64,000 bases of DNA from Methanobacteriota archaeon (GCA_026394495.1 JAPKYE010000025.1:1-64000), one strand, 5' to 3'; counted from the first letter of the stretch, positions 40,548 to 49,930 are shown. Notes: a model not told the origin generated them from the letters alone. Made by a program: numbers and translations.

Positions 40548-41936
40548 ATGAAAACAGATCTTGAAACATTCTTCAAACCAAAAAGCGTCGCAGTCGTCGG
40601 AGCGTCAAAAAACCCGACAAAAATCGGACACGCTGCGCTAAAAAACATCCTCATCTCCGATTATGAGTGCAAACTCTACCCCGTCAATCCAAATGAAGAC
40701 GAAATCCTCGGACTGAAATGCTACAAAAAAATTACTGATATCCCAGGTTCCCTTGATCTAGTTTTGATTTCAATTCCGGCCCCACTCGTAAACCCAATCG
40801 TCGAAGACTGCGTCAAAAAAAATGTGAAATGGGCGATCATCATCTCCTCAGGATTCAGCGAAATCGGAAACCATGAACAAGAAGAACAAATCAAAAAAAT
40901 AATCGAAGGGACAAACCTACGAATCCTTGGACCCAACACCATGGGTTACAAAAACGCATCTGATAACCTTGATGTATCATTCGTATTCGGCATGCCACGA
41001 AAAGGAAACGTCGCTGTCGTCAGCCAAAGCGGTGCTCTTGGAATGGGTATGATTTATCTTGCTAACAACGAGTTTGTTGGACTCTCAAAAATCATTGGTG
41101 TCGGCAACAAAATGGACATTGATGACCATGACCTCATCAACTACTTTAGCACCGATCAAGACACCAAAGTCATCGGATTATATGTCGAAGGAATCCGCAA
41201 TGGACGCGCATTCATGGACAGCATAAAAAAATGTAAAAAACCAGTCCTCATCGTAAAATCTGGGCAAAGCGCAGCCGGGGCACGCGCAACCGCATCCCAT
41301 ACTGGATCAATGGCAGGAAGCGACCAAATCTACGGTGCCGCCATAAAACAGGCAGGAGGAATACGCTGCCGAGACATCGTCGAACTCTTCGATATGGCAC
41401 GAGCGCTCGCAGGCCAACCCGCAGCACAAGGCAACCGCATCGGGATCATCACCAATGGCGGAGGACTTGGAATCATGCTTACCGATGCCTGCGAAGCAAA
41501 CGGTCTCACTATCCCGAAACTATCACCAAATACGTATAAAAAAATGGAGAAAATACTCCCACCAGTCATAAAACCAAACAACCCAGTAGACCTTGTCGCA
41601 GACGCAGGATTCTTCCGATATTGGTCCGCTACCCGCATCCTGCTTGAAGATCCAAACATAGACGGAATCATTGTGGCATCAGTCCATGCAGGATACGCAC
41701 GACCACAAGAATACACAGGCGCTATCTTGAAAATGGTCCATCAACAAAAACTACATCACGAATACAAAAAACCAATCCTAGGCTGTTGGGTCGGCGGAAA
41801 AGAATTTGAAGACCTTGTCTTAGACCTCAAAGCTGTCGGTGTACCAATTTATCCCTCATCATGGAGATGCGCAAGAGCAATGTTTTCTCTTTATCAAGAT
41901 GGAGAACGACTAAAACACGAAAAACAACGATCTTAA
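40548..41936 (+). CDS. acetyl/acyl-CoA synthetase (ADP-forming), alpha subunit
   Basis: A 462-residue alpha subunit of the NDP-forming acyl-CoA synthetase, which converts acyl-CoA, ADP and phosphate to acid, CoA and ATP. The CoA-binding domain starts FKPKSVAVVGASKNPTKIG. It is followed by GPNTMGYKN, VVSQSGALGMGMI and the phosphohistidine loop TASHTGSMAGSDQIYGAA near residue 250. The beta subunit (ATP-grasp) is not adjacent, so it must be elsewhere. A TATA-like CTTTAAGTAA lies about 70 bases upstream, and AGGAGAG is 13 bases before the ATG. It overlaps the opposing zinc-finger gene by four bases at the stop. Confidence 0.88.
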   Translation: MKTDLETFFKPKSVAVVGASKNPTKIGHAALKNILISDYECKLYPVNPNEDEILGLKCYKKITDIPGSLDLVLISIPAPLVNPIVEDCVKKNVKWAIIISSGFSEIGNHEQEEQIKKIIEGTNLRILGPNTMGYKNASDNLDVSFVFGMPRKGNVAVVSQSGALGMGMIYLANNEFVGLSKIIGVGNKMDIDDHDLINYFSTDQDTKVIGLYVEGIRNGRAFMDSIKKCKKPVLIVKSGQSAAGARATASHTGSMAGSDQIYGAAIKQAGGIRCRDIVELFDMARALAGQPAAQGNRIGIITNGGGLGIMLTDACEANGLTIPKLSPNTYKKMEKILPPVIKPNNPVDLVADAGFFRYWSATRILLEDPNIDGIIVASVHAGYARPQEYTGAILKMVHQQKLHHEYKKPILGCWVGGKEFEDLVLDLKAVGVPIYPSSWRCARAMFSLYQDGERLKHEKQRS

Positions 41937-42259
41937 TCAATCCACTGCACACCAAGCGTTCTCTCCCAATTAGGAGTATGACCTTTCCATTTATCCGCTG
42001 TATATTTCGACAGACAGTTTTTACACAAACCAATCATCGTGAAATAACATGACGTACATGTTGGTGCTCCACAGCGAACACAAGTGAACTTCGCAAGGTT
42101 TTTTTCACACACATGACATTTCCCGGTTGGTTCGGTTTTCAGAGGTTCTACGGGCTTCTGCTCAGACTGAGGAAAAGGTGCTTCCAACTGTGTCTCATTT
42201 ATCCACTCTTTAAGCTCCTCATTCATCGCAGGAGCTTCAACAGTTGATTTCATTTGCAC
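41933..42259 (-). CDS. small zinc-finger protein (HIT/B-box-like)
   Basis: A 108-residue protein. The C-terminal half has CHVCEKNLAKFTCVRCGAP, TCTSCYFTMIGLCKNC, eight cysteines in four CxxC-type pairs spaced as in HIT or B-box zinc fingers (two zinc ions expected). The N-terminal half is Glu/Pro-rich (EAPFPQSEQKPVEPLKTEP) and probably disordered. Function unknown; small HIT-like proteins often take part in RNA-protein assembly. It converges with the acyl-CoA synthetase gene. Confidence 0.65.
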   Translation of the reverse strand: MQMKSTVEAPAMNEELKEWINETQLEAPFPQSEQKPVEPLKTEPTGKCHVCEKNLAKFTCVRCGAPTCTSCYFTMIGLCKNCLSKYTADKWKGHTPNWERTLGVQWID

Positions 42260-42349
42260 ATCATGAGTCTTTTTCTTTTTTCTTTTTACGATATCCCTTC
42301 ACCATTTATCCACAATAAGAAGTCATTAATCAGCTATAAAACTTTTCGC

Positions 42350-42937
42350 TCATGCACGATGACGAATTTTCCGATACATCCAATTTGCAGAAAAATGAAA
42401 AAAAGGGGTTACAACAACCAAAACAAGAATATGCCAAACTGATAAATTACCGAAGAACCAGTTACCCTCAGAAGGATTCAAAAGTTGTACAAGGACACTA
42501 CAAAAAAGACACAACAGAAGAGCGCCTACGATGAAATCAAGCTGATCAAACACAAACCAATCATCTCCTCGTTCTATACCGATCCTTCGTTTGAAAAAAC
42601 TCTCAATGATGTCGCCAAGCAGTGCACCAAAACACAGCGAAAAAATAAATACAAACATCAATGGGAACCCTTTGAAATCAGAAAGACCAAGGAACGCATA
42701 TTCACTAGCATTAATGTACTTGGCAGCGACCACCAAACCAAATCCTGATGTCATCCCCAGAAACGTACCCGCAAACAGACCACGCCAGGTTTTCCCATCA
42801 CCTAAAATTCTACGACCGTCCTTCCAGGTTTTCCCAAAATCAATAGGTTTTCCTCCACCAACAATCACCGCACTGGCATTTGCCACGTATGCTGGGATAA
42901 TGATCCACAATGCCTGAAGGATTATCTCATAACTCAT
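42350..42937 (-). CDS. carS: CDP-archaeol synthase
   Basis: A 195-residue CTP:2,3-di-O-geranylgeranyl-glycerol-1-phosphate cytidyltransferase, the enzyme that activates the archaeal lipid core. Five hydrophobic segments are visible. The cytoplasmic loops hold KPIDFGKTWKDGRRILGDGKTWRG near residue 30 and GDIIESFFKRRIGIERGDDW, FDQLDFI near residues 105-130, which are the nucleotide and metal-binding motifs of the DUF46/CarS family. Length is normal. It is a strong indicator of an archaeal genome. Confidence 0.93.
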   Translation of the reverse strand: MSYEIILQALWIIIPAYVANASAVIVGGGKPIDFGKTWKDGRRILGDGKTWRGLFAGTFLGMTSGFGLVVAAKYINASEYAFLGLSDFKGFPLMFVFIFSLCFGALLGDIIESFFKRRIGIERGDDWFVFDQLDFIVGALLLCLFCSVLVQLLNPSEGNWFFGNLSVWHILVLVVVTPFFHFSANWMYRKIRHRA

Positions 42938-42997
42938 TAACGAACAGAATACAACAGTACCTTAAAAGAATTGTTAAATAAATTGAGTGTTTTACTG

Positions 42998-43498
42998 TTA
43001 ACTTCGAGTGAGTTTCAGACCAGTGTACAAAAATTTGTTTGAGCGTTTCACCAACGCCTTTAACGCTGTGTTTGACAGCCCAAATTGCTCAGAAACCGAA
43101 TTTCCAAATTTCCCGTCATCTCCAACAAACTCATAGATTTTATCCTCTATTTTTTCAAACTCTGCAGTCTCAAGTGAAGAAACGCTGAAAATATCGCTGA
43201 TTTCGTTTACAGGACAAGAAATATTGATGTTGAACAATGAATAAAATGAACGGTACATTTTCTGTGGTTTCCCATCGATGCCTTCTTCAGGCGTCGTCCA
43301 TTTTGTTTCAGCTAGTTTCATCCGATCAAAAAGATCAAGTGCTTTCTCCCCTTTTTTCCCGTATTTTTTCATTATCGAACTTACGGGAGTCCATTCTTTT
43401 GAAATTTCTAAAAAGACATCCTTTTTTACACTATCATCAAACGCTCGAATGATTGTCACTAAATCTGTGGAATCATTAATTACCTTCGTTCTCATCAT
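42998..43498 (-). CDS. winged-helix transcription regulator
   Basis: A 166-residue protein with an ArsR-like N-terminal winged helix: SVKKDVFLEISKEWTPVSSIMKKYGKKGEKALDLFDRMK (read in two parts), then LAETKWTTPEEGIDGKPQKMYRSFYSLFNINI as the wing. The C-terminal part (ISDIFSVSSLETAEF ... ALKALVKRSNKFLYTGLKL) contains a second helical motif that looks like another helix-turn-helix. Targets unknown. It is transcribed as a single gene between CarS and tRNA-Ala. Confidence 0.65.
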   Translation of the reverse strand: MMRTKVINDSTDLVTIIRAFDDSVKKDVFLEISKEWTPVSSIMKKYGKKGEKALDLFDRMKLAETKWTTPEEGIDGKPQKMYRSFYSLFNINISCPVNEISDIFSVSSLETAEFEKIEDKIYEFVGDDGKFGNSVSEQFGLSNTALKALVKRSNKFLYTGLKLTRS

Positions 43499-43603
43499 AT
43501 ACCATCAACTTTTTATAGTAACAATAACACCAACGGCATCTCTCCTATATATACTTTTTGTATTTTAAATAAATTATAATAAAAATATCATAAAAAATTA
43601 AAA

Positions 43604-43675
43604 TGGACTCGTCGGGATTTGAACCCGAGGCCTCTCCCATGCCAAGGGAGCGATCTACCGCTGATCTACGAGCCC
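43604..43675 (-). tRNA. tRNA-Ala (GGC)
   Basis: On the minus strand the acceptor GGGCTCG pairs with CGAGTCC, which contains the G3-U70 wobble pair that is the alanine identity element; discriminator A. Anticodon loop CTTGGCATG carries GGC. D-arm ATCAGCGGTAGAT and T-arm GGTTCAAATCC are standard. No intron. Confidence 0.95.
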
Positions 43676-43774
43676 AATACTATCTAGTATAGAGCCACCG
43701 AAAACCAGTACCTGCAAATAAAACTTATGGACAAAAAACATTTTAAGAGAAGACAACGATGCAACCTTCCACGT

Positions 43775-44389
43775 ATGAAGAAAAAAGAACTCGAAATGCG
43801 CCTCCAACAAGTCCCCCGAATAGATCAACCCAATCCGCATCTCGAACAATATATGACACCAGCAACCATCGCATCAGACATTATTTATACTGCATATCAA
43901 CTCAACGACATAGAAAATAAAACAATACTAGACCTCGGCTGCGGCACAGGAATCTTTGCGATAGGGGCCTGTCTTGCTGGAGCAAAAAACGTGATTGGAA
44001 TTGATATCGACACCACAAGCATCCAAACAGCAAAAACATACGCACAACAACAAAACCTCGACATCGAATTTTTGGTTAAAGACATCAACGATGTCGACAC
44101 ATCCTGCGATACGGTCCTTATGAATCCTCCATTCGGCGCACAAAAAAGCAACCTACAAGCAGACAGAAAATTCCTGGAAAAAGCATTCCAAATCAGCCAA
44201 GTGATTTACTCAATTCACCTAAAAAAAACCATCCCATTCATCGAGAAACTTGTCACTGCACTACATGGGAATATCACCCATCAAAAAGATTATGATTTCC
44301 CGATAAAATGGATGTTTTCGTTTCATACCAAACAAACTGTATCATACGAAGTCACCCTCATACGAATAGCAACAAAACATCCACCATAA
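43775..44389 (+). CDS. METTL5-like RNA adenine methyltransferase
   Basis: A 204-residue SAM methyltransferase. Motif I is ILDLGCGTGIFAIGACLAG near residue 50, and motif IV is LMNPPFGAQKSN near residue 115, the NPPF of amino-methylating enzymes. The opening KKELEMRLQQVPRIDQP, LEQYMTPA and the late DFPIKWMFSFH match the archaeal METTL5/YhhF-like family that makes m6A in small-subunit rRNA. ATG at 43775 (conserved MKKKELE) is preferred; the frame is open to 43727. Confidence 0.82.
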   Translation: MKKKELEMRLQQVPRIDQPNPHLEQYMTPATIASDIIYTAYQLNDIENKTILDLGCGTGIFAIGACLAGAKNVIGIDIDTTSIQTAKTYAQQQNLDIEFLVKDINDVDTSCDTVLMNPPFGAQKSNLQADRKFLEKAFQISQVIYSIHLKKTIPFIEKLVTALHGNITHQKDYDFPIKWMFSFHTKQTVSYEVTLIRIATKHPP

Positions 44390-44475
44390 AATTTTGAACA
44401 ACAAAACAAAAATGACCAAAAGTATAAGAACATTCAAAAGGTATCTTCAGCCAAAAAATATAGAGTGTGATTTTT

Positions 44476-45039
44476 ATGGCACATGCACAACATCAACATC
44501 AACGAGTTGGCGTATTTGTTGACGTACAAAACATGTACTACTCTGCAAAAAACCTCTACAGCAGCAAAGTCAACTTCAAAATCATTTTAAAAGATGCAGT
44601 CGCAGGACGAAGACTCATCAGAGCGATTGCCTATGTCATCAAGGCAGATGTAAAAGATGAAAATATGTTCTACGATGCCCTTGAAGAAATCGGTTTCGAA
44701 GTACAAACAAAAGATCTGCAGATTTTCTATGGCGGTGCAAAGAAAGGAGACTGGGATGTCGGCATCGCTATGGATGTTATGAGACTCGCACCGAAACTTG
44801 ATACCGTGGTATTAGTCAGTGGCGACGGTGATTTCTCCGATCTTCTCGAACATGCGCAGAGTCTTGGATGTAGAACCGAGGTCATGGCGTTTGGGAAAAC
44901 AACATCTCACAAACTCCTCGAAGTCGCAGATTTTGTTACCGATCTTGATCAAAACAATAGAAAATATCTGCTTGAGAAAAAACAAAAAGAGAAAAAAGAG
45001 GACGGTTTTAAAAAACAACAGAACATTGTGCAAAGGTAA
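44476..45039 (+). CDS. NYN-domain (LabA/DUF88) protein
   Basis: A 187-residue NYN (PIN-like) domain protein. The acidic active-site residues appear in GVFVDVQNMYYSA near residue 12, GDWDVGIAMDVMRLA near residue 95 and VLVSGDGDFSDLLEHA near residue 115. These proteins are metal-dependent RNases or nucleotide-binding regulators. The last 35 residues are a Lys/Glu-rich tail. ATG at 44476 is preferred over the upstream GTG-like start at 44467. It is upstream of the L15/SecY operon. Confidence 0.82.
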   Translation: MAHAQHQHQRVGVFVDVQNMYYSAKNLYSSKVNFKIILKDAVAGRRLIRAIAYVIKADVKDENMFYDALEEIGFEVQTKDLQIFYGGAKKGDWDVGIAMDVMRLAPKLDTVVLVSGDGDFSDLLEHAQSLGCRTEVMAFGKTTSHKLLEVADFVTDLDQNNRKYLLEKKQKEKKEDGFKKQQNIVQR

Positions 45040-45135
45040 AAAACATAGCAACTATGGTATCTTGCAGTTATCCGAAAATATAATAACATGGTACTTTATC
45101 TGGCTTTCCTCAGAATAAAAAGAAAAAAGGGAAAC

Positions 45136-45573
45136 GTGATTAACGTGGCACGACAAAAAACAAAGAAATTCAGGGGATCTAGAACACACGGCAGAGGAAT
45201 AAAAGGTGGACGTGGCGCAGGGTTACGCGGTGGCAGAGGAAACGCTGGTCTTCATAAACACAAGTTCATGTATATGTTGAAATATATGCCTGATCACTTT
45301 GGGGTCCATGGGTTTAAACGACCGCAAGGTATGACTAAAGTAATAACCGCAATCAACGTAGGTCAACTCGAAGAGATATTCCCGGGGAAAAAAGATATTG
45401 ATCTTACTAAAGAAGGAATCGATAAACTCCTTGGTGGCGGTGCAATTCATCATCTGATTCATGTCAACGTGAAAACAGCGACGGAGAAAGCAATAGAGAA
45501 AGTCCAGGAAAAAGGCGGCAAAGTAAACGTTGAAGAACAAGAAAAAAAAGAAACTCCTAAAAAGAGTAAATAG
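45136..45573 (+). CDS. rpl15: ribosomal protein uL15
   Basis: A protein of about 145 residues: ARQKTKKFRGSRTHGRGIK, then the Gly/Arg-rich GGRGAGLRGGRGNAGLHKHK typical of archaeal L15, and LGGGAIHHLIHVNVKTATEKA in the folded domain. The acidic/basic tail of about 20 residues is longer than usual. Starts are GTG at 45136 (4 bases after GGG) or GTG at 45145, where the family start VARQKTKK lies. It directly precedes secY (13-base gap), the normal archaeal order, but L30 and S5, which usually come before it, are absent. Confidence 0.9.
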   Translation: MINVARQKTKKFRGSRTHGRGIKGGRGAGLRGGRGNAGLHKHKFMYMLKYMPDHFGVHGFKRPQGMTKVITAINVGQLEEIFPGKKDIDLTKEGIDKLLGGGAIHHLIHVNVKTATEKAIEKVQEKGGKVNVEEQEKKETPKKSK

Positions 45574-45586
45574 ATAGGTTTTACGT

Positions 45587-47125
45587 ATGGCTGATGAAAA
45601 GAAAAGTCGTCTTTATGTGTTAAATCCGCTCATTGAACGATGGCCAGCGGTCACCAAACCAGAAGGACATGTCAATTTTCGTAGTAAAATCTTGTGGACT
45701 GCAGTCTGTCTTATTTTGTATTTTATTCTCACGAACATCATGATCTACGGATTACAAAGTCAGATCGTTGATTTGTTTGCTGGGTATCGATTCATCATGG
45801 CTGGTGCCTCAGGATCCATTATGCACCTGGGTATTGGGCCTATTGTTACCGCATCGATTATTCTTCAGTTGTTCGTCGGAGCAAAAATCATAAAACTTGA
45901 TCTTAAGAAAAAAGAAGATAAAGCTATCTACCAGGGAACACAGAAGATTCTTGTCATCGTCATGATTCTTGTAGAAGCGATTCCTCAGATTTTTGGGTAT
46001 TTAGAACCAAACCCAGCGCTTATAAGTAATGTAGGATCGGGCATGGCGGATTTAATTATTATTGTACAATTGTTCATCGGCGCATTCCTTGTTTTCCTCA
46101 TGGATGAACTGATATCCAAATGGGGGATTGGCTCAGGGATTTCTCTGTTCATTGCAGCAGGGGTATCTGAAGCTATTTTCACAGGACTGTTCAACTGGCT
46201 TCCAACAAGTGGTAAAGAATATAGTCTCAGCACACCTCCGGCAGGGGTTGTCCCAGGAACGTACTATCTTGCATCGAATATGAGTCTTGGAGAAATCGTC
46301 GATGGCGGCTTTGAAGTCATGTTTGTCGGCCATGGCGGGTATCCTAATGCGATCCTGCCGCTCATTGGAACGATTCTGATATTCTTCATAGTCGTATATA
46401 CAGAGTCTGCACGTATTGAACTACCACTCACCCATAGTAACGTTCGAGGGGCTCGTGGCAGATATCCAATCAGGTTGATTTATTGTTCAAACATCCCGGT
46501 TATCCTTATGTCTGCGCTTCTCGCAAACATCAACATGTTTGCCATGTTGTTTTATACAAATCCTGCTCTCAATAAAATTCCTTTAATTGGTGGACAATGG
46601 TGGATTGGACATTATGATACGTCAATTAGTACGCAGCCGCTTGCTGGTGGTGCGTGGTATCTTCAAAGTCAAAACGGGGTGCAGACATGGCTGATGCCGA
46701 TCATCCAAGGAGGCAGCGGTGGCCATGAACCTTGGCAATTTGCGATTAAGATTATTTTGTATATCAGCATTATGATTATTGGATCGGTCCTGTTTGCAAA
46801 GTTCTGGATTGAGACCACTGATATGGGTGCTACAGCTGTTGCACGTCAGATTCAAAGCTCAGGTATGCAGATCCCTGGTTTCAGACGAGACCCCCGTGTT
46901 TTAGGTCTTGTTCTTGAACGATACATACCGGTTGTGACCGTGATTGGTGGTGCATCAGTAGGTGCTCTTGCATCTTTTGCTGATGCGATTGGTACCATCG
47001 GAAATGCAAGCGGTACTGGTGTTCTACTTACTGTCGGTATTATGATTCAACTGTATGAACAAATTGCTAAAGAGCAGGCGATGGAAATGCATCCAGTGCT
47101 CAGAGGATTCTTCGGTTCTGATTAG
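45587..47125 (+). CDS. secY: preprotein translocase SecY (Sec61 alpha)
   Basis: A 512-residue ten-helix translocation channel. The plug and first helices (MIYGLQSQIVDLFAGYRFIMAG), the signal-binding TM2 (SIMHLGIGPIVTASIILQL) and the ribosome-binding loop ARIELPLTHSNVRGARGRYPIRLIY are visible. The extracellular loop between TM7 and TM8 is long (residues 325-385), as in other euryarchaea. It ends with the basic GFRRDPRVL loop and two last helices. It is expressed from the L15 operon. Confidence 0.93.
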   Translation: MADEKKSRLYVLNPLIERWPAVTKPEGHVNFRSKILWTAVCLILYFILTNIMIYGLQSQIVDLFAGYRFIMAGASGSIMHLGIGPIVTASIILQLFVGAKIIKLDLKKKEDKAIYQGTQKILVIVMILVEAIPQIFGYLEPNPALISNVGSGMADLIIIVQLFIGAFLVFLMDELISKWGIGSGISLFIAAGVSEAIFTGLFNWLPTSGKEYSLSTPPAGVVPGTYYLASNMSLGEIVDGGFEVMFVGHGGYPNAILPLIGTILIFFIVVYTESARIELPLTHSNVRGARGRYPIRLIYCSNIPVILMSALLANINMFAMLFYTNPALNKIPLIGGQWWIGHYDTSISTQPLAGGAWYLQSQNGVQTWLMPIIQGGSGGHEPWQFAIKIILYISIMIIGSVLFAKFWIETTDMGATAVARQIQSSGMQIPGFRRDPRVLGLVLERYIPVVTVIGGASVGALASFADAIGTIGNASGTGVLLTVGIMIQLYEQIAKEQAMEMHPVLRGFFGSD

Positions 47126-47137
47126 AGGTGAAACATA

Positions 47138-47692
47138 ATGGGTGTAGGAGTGATTGTTGTTACCGGTATTCCAGGGGTTGGAAAAACTACCGTGATGAAA
47201 CGGGCTGCAGAAGGTATGGATATTGAATTTGTTACCTTCGGAACTGTAATGAGCGATATCGCGATTAAAACCAATCTTGTGAAAGACCGGGATGAGATGC
47301 GTAAACTATCCTTAGAACAACAAAGGACTCTGCAGATTAAGACCGCGGAAAAAGTCGGCAAAATGAAAAACGTCATCGTCGACACCCACTGCACTGTTAA
47401 GACACCAAAAGGATATATGCCTGGACTTCCCGAGTGGGTGCTAAAGAAACTGAATCCGACTGCGATCGTGATTGTAGAAGCTGACCCAAAAGAGATTTTC
47501 AACCGACGAGCAAAAGATGCTACACGAAATCGAGACCCCGACACCGTTGAGAAAATCGCAGAACACCAAATGATGAACCGCGCAGCAGCAATGGCATATG
47601 CGACACTCACAGGAGCAACCGTTAAAATCGTATTCAACCATGATAACGCACTTGACGAAGCAGTGAAAGAAGCATCACCGGTGTTGCAATGA
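47138..47692 (+). CDS. adkA: archaeal adenylate kinase
   Basis: A 184-residue AdkA-type enzyme that interconverts ATP, AMP and ADP. The P-loop is VTGIPGVGKTTVMKR near residue 10. It has THCTVKTPKGYMPGLP near residue 88 and RRAKDATRNRDPDT, the archaeal LID-like region. It is the short trimeric archaeal type, different from bacterial Adk. It follows secY with a 12-base gap containing GAGGTGA. Its stop overlaps the next start by four bases. Confidence 0.92.
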   Translation: MGVGVIVVTGIPGVGKTTVMKRAAEGMDIEFVTFGTVMSDIAIKTNLVKDRDEMRKLSLEQQRTLQIKTAEKVGKMKNVIVDTHCTVKTPKGYMPGLPEWVLKKLNPTAIVIVEADPKEIFNRRAKDATRNRDPDTVEKIAEHQMMNRAAAMAYATLTGATVKIVFNHDNALDEAVKEASPVLQ

Positions 47693-48354
47693 AAAAAACG
47701 ATGGACAATAACGCAGCACAAGGCAGCTCCATGTTTCTTTTCCTTATGCTGTTCATGGTTCTGATATTATTTGTAATGCCCACACTTGGACCAATTCTAG
47801 GCGTCTATTTTGGGTATGCCTTCGAACCACTCATCGGATTTAACGGACAATACCCCATCCTTACGCTGCTTCTCGCAGGATTCATCGTCGTCTTATTTTC
47901 CTCACTACTCACAAACTTTTTCACCAAATGGAAAAAAATGGGTGAAACACAAGAAATGGCAAAAGCATTTCAGAAGGAACTAGCAGAGGCACGAAAAAGT
48001 GGGAATACAAATCGGATAAGTAAACTAATGAAGATGCAACCGGAAATCATGCAAAGACAGATGGAAGGATCAGGTGGCATGATGAAACCCATGCTTTTTC
48101 TCGTCGTCTTCATCTTCCCAATCTTCATGTGGCTACGATTATTCCTCGGCAGTCTTCCACACTATTATTTTACTGTTCCCTGGGCATCAAATGTATCCTT
48201 GTTCAACAGTCAAATCCTTTTCCAAACATGGCTATGGCTCTACCTTGTTTTCACCTTTGTTTTAGGACAGATCATCAGACAAGCACTGAAATGGGTCAGC
48301 TGGTCTGACTGGTGGATCAACACAAAAAAGAGATTGATACCATCGCGCTCGTAG
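47689..48354 (+). CDS. DUF106/EMC3-like membrane insertase
   Basis: A 221-residue membrane protein of the archaeal Oxa1/YidC/EMC3 superfamily. It has about four hydrophobic segments: residues 15-40, 60-80, 140-165 and 180-205. Between the second and third lies a charged cytoplasmic coiled coil (KWKKMGETQEMAKAFQKELAEARKSGN). MMKPMLFLVVFIFPIFMWL is the core segment of the family. It probably helps insert membrane proteins with SecY, encoded two genes upstream. Confidence 0.88.
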   Translation: MKKTMDNNAAQGSSMFLFLMLFMVLILFVMPTLGPILGVYFGYAFEPLIGFNGQYPILTLLLAGFIVVLFSSLLTNFFTKWKKMGETQEMAKAFQKELAEARKSGNTNRISKLMKMQPEIMQRQMEGSGGMMKPMLFLVVFIFPIFMWLRLFLGSLPHYYFTVPWASNVSLFNSQILFQTWLWLYLVFTFVLGQIIRQALKWVSWSDWWINTKKRLIPSRS

Positions 48355-48361
48355 GAAAAAT

Positions 48362-48889
48362 ATGGTAACAATTACGATCAGTGGGTTACCCGGCAGTGGA
48401 AAAACAACGGTCGCAAAACTTTTGGAAGAGAAACTAAAAATAAAATACGTGTACTCCGGGGATTTGTTTCGAACTATGGCAAAGCAACACCATATGTCCC
48501 TTGAGGAGTTCGGGAAGTTCTGTGAAAACAATCAAGAAATCGACAAGGAACTTGACACCAATCAACTAAAAATCATTCGCAAAGGAAATGTGATCGTTGA
48601 AGGAAGACTCGCAGGATGGCTCGCATATCAAAACAAGGTCCCTGCGTTAAAGATTCTTATCGCTGCAGATCAAGATACACGGGTAAGACGAATCATGAAA
48701 CGCGAAGAAGGCAATATTGCACAAAGAAAACAGGAGATGCTCACCCGGGAGAAAAGCGAAGCAAAACGATATAAAACCTATTATAAGATCGATATAACCG
48801 ATACCTCGATTTATGATCTTGTGATTGACTCAGCACAGAAGACTCCTGCGGAAATCGTAGATATTATCATTGAAAAACTTAGGAAGTAA
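48362..48889 (+). CDS. cmk: archaeal cytidylate kinase
   Basis: A 175-residue kinase that phosphorylates CMP and dCMP. P-loop ISGLPGSGKTTVAKLL at residues 5-20; YVYSGDLFRTMA near residue 30, VIVEGRLAGWLAYQ near residue 80 and RRIMKREEGN near residue 118 follow the archaeal Cmk pattern. In many euryarchaea L34e and L14e flank this gene; neither is present here. The gap to the next gene (Cbf5) is 39 bases and holds a TTTTTATAGG promoter-like stretch. Confidence 0.9.
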   Translation: MVTITISGLPGSGKTTVAKLLEEKLKIKYVYSGDLFRTMAKQHHMSLEEFGKFCENNQEIDKELDTNQLKIIRKGNVIVEGRLAGWLAYQNKVPALKILIAADQDTRVRRIMKREEGNIAQRKQEMLTREKSEAKRYKTYYKIDITDTSIYDLVIDSAQKTPAEIVDIIIEKLRK

Positions 48890-48928
48890 ACACTTTTTAT
48901 AGGACATGCCTTATTCTGAGAAGACTCT

Positions 48929-49930
48929 ATGACAGAAAGAACCCATCGTTTACCATCTGATAAAGAACGGAAACGACTCATCAAAGTACATGTTGCAACC
49001 AATCCGCATTACGGGAAAAAACCAGAGGAACGCACTATTCCAGAATTGCTTTCCAATGGGATGATCAACCTAGATAAACCATCTGGACCGACGTCCCATC
49101 AGGTTGTCGCCTGGGTAAGAGACGCCCTAGAAATAGAGAAAACAGGACACGGAGGGACTCTAGATCCTCATGTTACCGGTATTCTTCCAGTTGCACTCGG
49201 AAATGCATCCCGGGCGTTACAAGTACTATTGACTGCTGGAAAAGAGTATGTCGGAGTCATGCATCTTCACAAACCAGTAGAAAAAGAAAGAATCCATGAG
49301 GCTTGTCTGCGTTTCGTCGGTGATGTATATCAGGTTCCACCCTTACGCTCTGCAGTGAAACGCGTCAGGCGAAAACGACAGATATATTATTTAGACATCA
49401 TAGAAATCAAGGATCGAGATGTACTCTTTCGTGTGGGCTGCGAAGCAGGAACCTACATCCGGACACTGTGTGTAGATATCGGCAGAACACTGAAAACCGG
49501 TGCGCATATGGCTGATCTTCGACGAACAAGAATCGGAAGATTAAACGAAAAAGACTCAATGACACTTCAAGATGTACGAGATGCATATATTTTCTGGAAA
49601 GAAGACAAGGATGAATCAGAAATTCGCACAACGATTTTTCCAATGGAGAATCTGCTAACACACATCCCAAAGATCGTGATTCGTGATTCCGCGGTCGATG
49701 CACTTTGCCATGGAGCAAGTCTAGCGCTCCCCGGAGTCGTTGAGGCAGATACCGACATAAAAAAAGATGATATGGTTGCTGTCCTTACGTTAAAAGGAGA
49801 AGGTGTTGTGTTAGCGCGGGCAACAATGCCCACAGAACATATCCTAGAAAAAGATACAGGGATCTGTGCGACTCTTGAACGGGTATTGATGAATAAAGGC
49901 ACCTATCCATCCATCTGGAAAAAATCTTAA
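48929..49930 (+). CDS. cbf5: tRNA/rRNA pseudouridine synthase Cbf5
   Basis: A 333-residue TruB/Cbf5 enzyme, the catalytic subunit of H/ACA guide-RNA pseudouridine synthase. The catalytic Asp is in GHGGTLDPHVTGILPVALG near residue 83. MINLDKPSGPTSHQV, PPLRSAVKRVRRKR and CEAGTYIRTLCVDIG are the other family motifs. A PUA domain occupies the last 80 residues (VVEADTDIKKDDMVAVLTLKGEGVVLA, read in parts). Nop10 and Gar1 are not adjacent. tRNA-Ser follows. Confidence 0.93.
   Translation: MTERTHRLPSDKERKRLIKVHVATNPHYGKKPEERTIPELLSNGMINLDKPSGPTSHQVVAWVRDALEIEKTGHGGTLDPHVTGILPVALGNASRALQVLLTAGKEYVGVMHLHKPVEKERIHEACLRFVGDVYQVPPLRSAVKRVRRKRQIYYLDIIEIKDRDVLFRVGCEAGTYIRTLCVDIGRTLKTGAHMADLRRTRIGRLNEKDSMTLQDVRDAYIFWKEDKDESEIRTTIFPMENLLTHIPKIVIRDSAVDALCHGASLALPGVVEADTDIKKDDMVAVLTLKGEGVVLARATMPTEHILEKDTGICATLERVLMNKGTYPSIWKKS

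Noticed and set aside
42485-42917. Plus-strand frames opposite CDP-archaeol synthase
   Set aside because: They are shadows of a well-supported gene, with no family features or ribosome site.
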